Assembly: GCA_021778875.1 (NCBI GenBank)
Contig: JAJYBT010000047.1
Coordinates: forward strand, 1 to 9,218
DNA length: 9,218 bases
Origin: Acidobacteriota bacterium
Lineage (GTDB): Bacteria; Acidobacteriota; Terriglobia; Terriglobales; Acidobacteriaceae
Direction: 5' to 3'
Part shown: positions 6,668 to 9,218 of the stretch, piece after piece
Numbering within the stretch: position 1 is the stretch's first letter
How the letters are laid out: the number at the start of each line of letters is the position of its first letter
The notes under the pieces: generated by a model
The model's input: the letters and a program-made list of their open reading frames with translations, nothing else
Told to the model about the DNA's origin: nothing
Database searches by the model: none
Made by a program: the position numbers and the translations under genes

Positions 6668-6736
6668 GGATTGAGAGTTCCAATGTGCGGCCGCGCCGGC
6701 GAACCCGGCTCGGCTCAATGAAAATGGACTGATCGC

Positions 6737-9218
6737 ATGGTTGAAGCCACCTTTCGCTTGTTATTGGGTGAGCATCCTCAGGTCCTGTCAGTGAGCGAGG
6801 GGATTGAGGCACTGCTGGGCTTCAAACCGCAAGACTTTCTCTCTGCCAGGGTCCATCTGCAGGACCGCATTCATCCCCGCGATTCTGAAATCGCGCGCAA
6901 GCTCTTCTCCACCGAAGACTGGAATGGCTCTCGTGGCTTTGACATCCGGCTGCGCCATACGGATGGACACTTTTGCCGCATGAGCGGCCTATGCGCAAAG
7001 CAAGCCGACCCCGGCGCCGGGCTTATCCTCCATTTGACCCTTCGAGATCCGAAAGACTCCCATGCCACACAGAATCACCAGACGCTTTCCACGGGCCTTC
7101 GCGCCCTTGAGGCAGAGGAGTCGCTTCGCGAAGCGCATAAAATAGCCGGTCTCGGCAGCTATGCGCTGGATGTCGCCACCGGAGCATGGTCCGCTTCTGA
7201 AGTGCTGGACGGGATTCTCGGCATCGGAAAGGACTACGATCGCACCGACGCAGGCTGGCGCGCCCTGATCCACCCAGACGACCGCGCGGCGATCCCCGTT
7301 CGCCTGGCCGATGCGCTCGATGGCGTGGACGCTTCCTTCAGCAGGGAATTGCGCATCATCCGCCCCGGCGACGGCGTCGAGCGCTGGGTGCTTGGAATGG
7401 GCAAAGTGGAGCGCGATGCGCAAGGCCGCCCCGCAGTCCTGCGCGGCACCATCCAGGACATTACCGAGCGCAGGCAGACCGAGGCGGCGCTGCGCGAGAG
7501 CCGCGAGCTGCTTCAGCTCTTCATCCAGCACGCCCCTGCCGCCCTGGCCATGTTTGACCGCGAAATGCACTACCTGGCCGCCAGCCGCCGCTGGGTCCAG
7601 AGCCACGGGCTCGCCGGGCAGGAACTCATCGGCCGCTGCCACTACGACATCTTTGCCGATCTGCCGGAGAGCTGGAAGCAGACCCATCGCCGCGCCCTGG
7701 CAGGGGAAGCCATCGAGGCCGGCGAGGACAGCTTTTGCCGCCCCGACGGAGCCCTCATGTGGGTGCGCAGAAAGGTGCATCCCTGGTTCACCGGCAGCGG
7801 CGCCATCGGCGGCATCATCCTTTTCTCTGAGGACATCACCCGCGAAAAGCAGGCCGATGAGCGCCTTCACCTGGCCGCCAATGTCTTCACTCACGCCTCT
7901 GAGGGCATTCTGATCACCGATGCCAGCGGCGTCATCCTCGACGTCAATGACGCCTTCACGCGCATCACCGGCTACTCCCGCGAAGAGGTGCTGGGCGAAA
8001 GCCCCAGCCTCCTGCGCTCCGGCCGCTACAGCGCCGAGTTCTATGCCGACATGTGGAACCAGCTCATCGAAAAGGGCAGGTGGTCCGGTGAAATCTGGAA
8101 CCGCGCCAAGAGCGGACGCATCTACGCTGAGAATCTGAACATCACCGCTGTGCCCGATGAGTCCGGCAAAACCAGGCAGTATGTCGCAATGTTCTCTGAC
8201 ATCACCTCGATCAAGGAGCAGGAGCGCAAGCTTGAGCACGTCACCCACTACGATCTGCTGACCGGCCTTCCAAACCGAACCCTCCTTGCCGACCGTCTCC
8301 ATCAGGCCATGGCCCATGCGCACCGCCGCGGCCGCATGATGGCTGTCGTCTGTCTCGACCTCGACAACTTCAAGGCCATTAACGATAGCCACGGGCACAA
8401 TGTCGGCGACCAGTTGCTGACCGTCCTCACGCGGCGCATCAGCCACGTTCTGCGCGAGGGTGATACGCTCGCCCGGCTGGGCGGCGACGAGTTTTCCGCC
8501 GTGCTGCTTGAGCTGGCCGGAACCAACGAGAGCTCGCCGCTGATTCACCGCCTTCTGCGCGCCACCTCTGAGCCGGTGCAGGTGGGCGAGCTCACGCTGC
8601 CCGTGTCGGCCAGCCTCGGCGTCACCTTCTTTCCCCAGACCGACGACGTCGATGCGGACCAGCTTCTGCGCCAGGCGAGCCAGGCCATGTACCACGCCAA
8701 GCTCGAAGGCAAGAACCGCCACCACATCTTCGACCCCCGACTTGACCGCAGCATGCGCGGACACCACGAGGATCTGGGACGCATCCGCCAGGCTCTCGAA
8801 GCCAACGAATTCGTGCTCCACTTTCAGCCCAGAGTCAACATGAGCACCGGCGTCATTCTGGGCGCCGAGGCGCTCATCCGCTGGCAGCACCCCGAGCATG
8901 GCCTCGTGATGCCCGCGCAGTTCCTGCCTGTTGTCGATGGCGATCCGCTGGCCATTGCCATCGGCGAGTGGGTCATCCGCAACGCCCTCGCCCAGATGAC
9001 GCGCTGGCGCAGGGACGGCCTCGACATTCCCATCAGCGTCAACATCGCGGCCCACCAGCTCCAGCAGGAAACCTTTGTCGAGCGCCTCCAGGCCCTGCTC
9101 GCCGAGCATCCGGGCATTGCGCCCTCCAGCCTTGAGATGGAGGTGCTCGAAAGCAGCGCCCTGCAGGATATCGCCAAGGTTTCCCAGGTGATTCGCGCCT
9201 GCAGTCGCATGGGAATCT
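6737..9218 (+). CDS. PAS(x4)-GGDEF-EAL cyclic-di-GMP signalling protein (3' end outside window)
   Basis: The frame is open from ATG 6737 to the window end (827 residues so far, no stop). The start is fixed by an in-frame TGA at 6719-6721 with no other start codon between; the ribosome site is weak. Domains: PAS1 about 1-105; PAS2 about 133-243 ending in the PAC motif QDIT; PAS3 about 258-368 (SEDIT); PAS4 about 376-490 (SDIT). The GGDEF domain follows (about 506-665; TGLPNR, LDLDNFKAIND, catalytic GGDEF at 582-586, and RxxD I-site REGD at 573-576, five residues before it). Last is an EAL domain from about 676 (EAL at 711-713, N769 in SVNIAAHQLQ, glutamates 800/802/805), cut before its DDFGTG region. 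GGDEF makes c-di-GMP and EAL degrades it; both look potentially active, but the EAL metal site cannot be fully checked. There are no membrane segments, so a cytoplasmic sensor is expected. Ligands of the PAS domains are unknown. Confidence 0.95.
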   Translation, partial: MVEATFRLLLGEHPQVLSVSEGIEALLGFKPQDFLSARVHLQDRIHPRDSEIARKLFSTEDWNGSRGFDIRLRHTDGHFCRMSGLCAKQADPGAGLILHLTLRDPKDSHATQNHQTLSTGLRALEAEESLREAHKIAGLGSYALDVATGAWSASEVLDGILGIGKDYDRTDAGWRALIHPDDRAAIPVRLADALDGVDASFSRELRIIRPGDGVERWVLGMGKVERDAQGRPAVLRGTIQDITERRQTEAALRESRELLQLFIQHAPAALAMFDREMHYLAASRRWVQSHGLAGQELIGRCHYDIFADLPESWKQTHRRALAGEAIEAGEDSFCRPDGALMWVRRKVHPWFTGSGAIGGIILFSEDITREKQADERLHLAANVFTHASEGILITDASGVILDVNDAFTRITGYSREEVLGESPSLLRSGRYSAEFYADMWNQLIEKGRWSGEIWNRAKSGRIYAENLNITAVPDESGKTRQYVAMFSDITSIKEQERKLEHVTHYDLLTGLPNRTLLADRLHQAMAHAHRRGRMMAVVCLDLDNFKAINDSHGHNVGDQLLTVLTRRISHVLREGDTLARLGGDEFSAVLLELAGTNESSPLIHRLLRATSEPVQVGELTLPVSASLGVTFFPQTDDVDADQLLRQASQAMYHAKLEGKNRHHIFDPRLDRSMRGHHEDLGRIRQALEANEFVLHFQPRVNMSTGVILGAEALIRWQHPEHGLVMPAQFLPVVDGDPLAIAIGEWVIRNALAQMTRWRRDGLDIPISVNIAAHQLQQETFVERLQALLAEHPGIAPSSLEMEVLESSALQDIAKVSQVIRACSRMGI

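Larger units (their letters stand above)
6323..6736. other. 414-bp divergent intergenic region
   Basis: This gap separates the starts of the TPR regulator and the PAS-GGDEF-EAL gene, so it must carry the promoters of both. The middle (about 6421-6640) is clearly richer in A+T than the flanking genes. It contains a direct repeat and three DnaA-box-like sites, listed separately. Near the right gene there is a GC-rich stretch with a NotI-like GCGGCCGC (6688-6695) and a small hairpin (6695-6709). Short open frames here lack ribosome binding sites at usable distance and show no recognisable protein features, so I call no gene. Confidence 0.6.

Noticed and set aside
6695..6709. Small GC-rich hairpin in the leader of the PAS-GGDEF-EAL gene
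   Set aside because: It has only a 5-bp stem with a 5-nt loop and no flanking structure pointing to a riboswitch or terminator. I could not match a known c-di-GMP riboswitch.
6508..6732. 74-codon plus-strand open frame starting GTG, ending 4 nt before the PAS-GGDEF-EAL start
   Set aside because: There is no ribosome site before the GTG. A GGAGG at 6616-6620 is only 1 nt from the internal ATG at 6622. The product shows no recognisable features. A leader peptide remains possible but unsupported.
6450..6812. 120-codon minus-strand open frame across the intergenic region
   Set aside because: It overlaps the start of the PAS-GGDEF-EAL gene, covers the AT-rich regulatory stretch and has no protein-like pattern.
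6989..9109. 706-codon minus-strand open frame antisense to the PAS-GGDEF-EAL gene
   Set aside because: The plus strand encodes clear PAS, GGDEF and EAL motifs across the same span. The minus-strand product has no recognisable motif and a composition typical of a GC-rich shadow frame.
1..9218. CRISPR arrays, insertion sequences, attachment sites, tRNA or rRNA genes
   Set aside because: None were recognised. There are no spaced long repeats, no terminal inverted repeats with a transposase, and no cloverleaf-like sequence in the short intergenic gaps.

Overview
The window is GC-rich, gene-dense bacterial chromosomal DNA. It holds five protein-coding genes: two cut by the window edges and three complete. 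The mix suggests Acidobacteriota (Terriglobia/Acidobacteriaceae-like). The main pointers are a large secreted S53 (sedolisin/kumamolisin) protease with Ig-like repeats and a hydrophobic, Cys-Gly-rich C-terminal tail, and a MerR-type helix-turn-helix protein fused to TPR repeats. Both are architectures I associate with that phylum. The assignment is an inference from gene content, not a phylogenetic result.

Layout: (1) 1-834, plus strand, is the C-terminal part of a RelA/SpoT homologue (Rel, stringent response). (2) 831-1994, minus strand, is an acyl-CoA dehydrogenase resembling the short/branched-chain class. Its TAG stop overlaps the TAG stop of rel within one shared palindromic CTAG. (3) 2058-2093 is a very strong hairpin terminator for the protease transcript. 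(4) 2106-5099, minus strand, is the exported S53 protease, with pre-pro region, catalytic domain, one Ig-like domain, and a second Ig-like domain that appears to be split by a two-helix membrane hairpin. (5) 5375-6322, minus strand, is a MerR-HTH/TPR protein. (6) 6323-6736 is a 414-bp AT-richer divergent intergenic region with three DnaA-box-like sites and a short direct repeat. (7) 6737-9218, plus strand, is a PAS x4-GGDEF-EAL cyclic-di-GMP signalling protein, cut by the window end within the EAL domain.

The genes do not form one operon. Each appears to be its own transcription unit: rel and the dehydrogenase converge, the protease has its own terminator, and the TPR regulator and the c-di-GMP protein are divergent and share an upstream region. 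Three of the five deal with signalling or regulation ((p)ppGpp, c-di-GMP, a HTH/TPR protein). I see no mobile elements, CRISPR arrays, tRNA or rRNA genes. I do not see an obviously new multi-gene system. The most unusual item is the C-terminal architecture of the protease, followed by the DnaA-box-like cluster.
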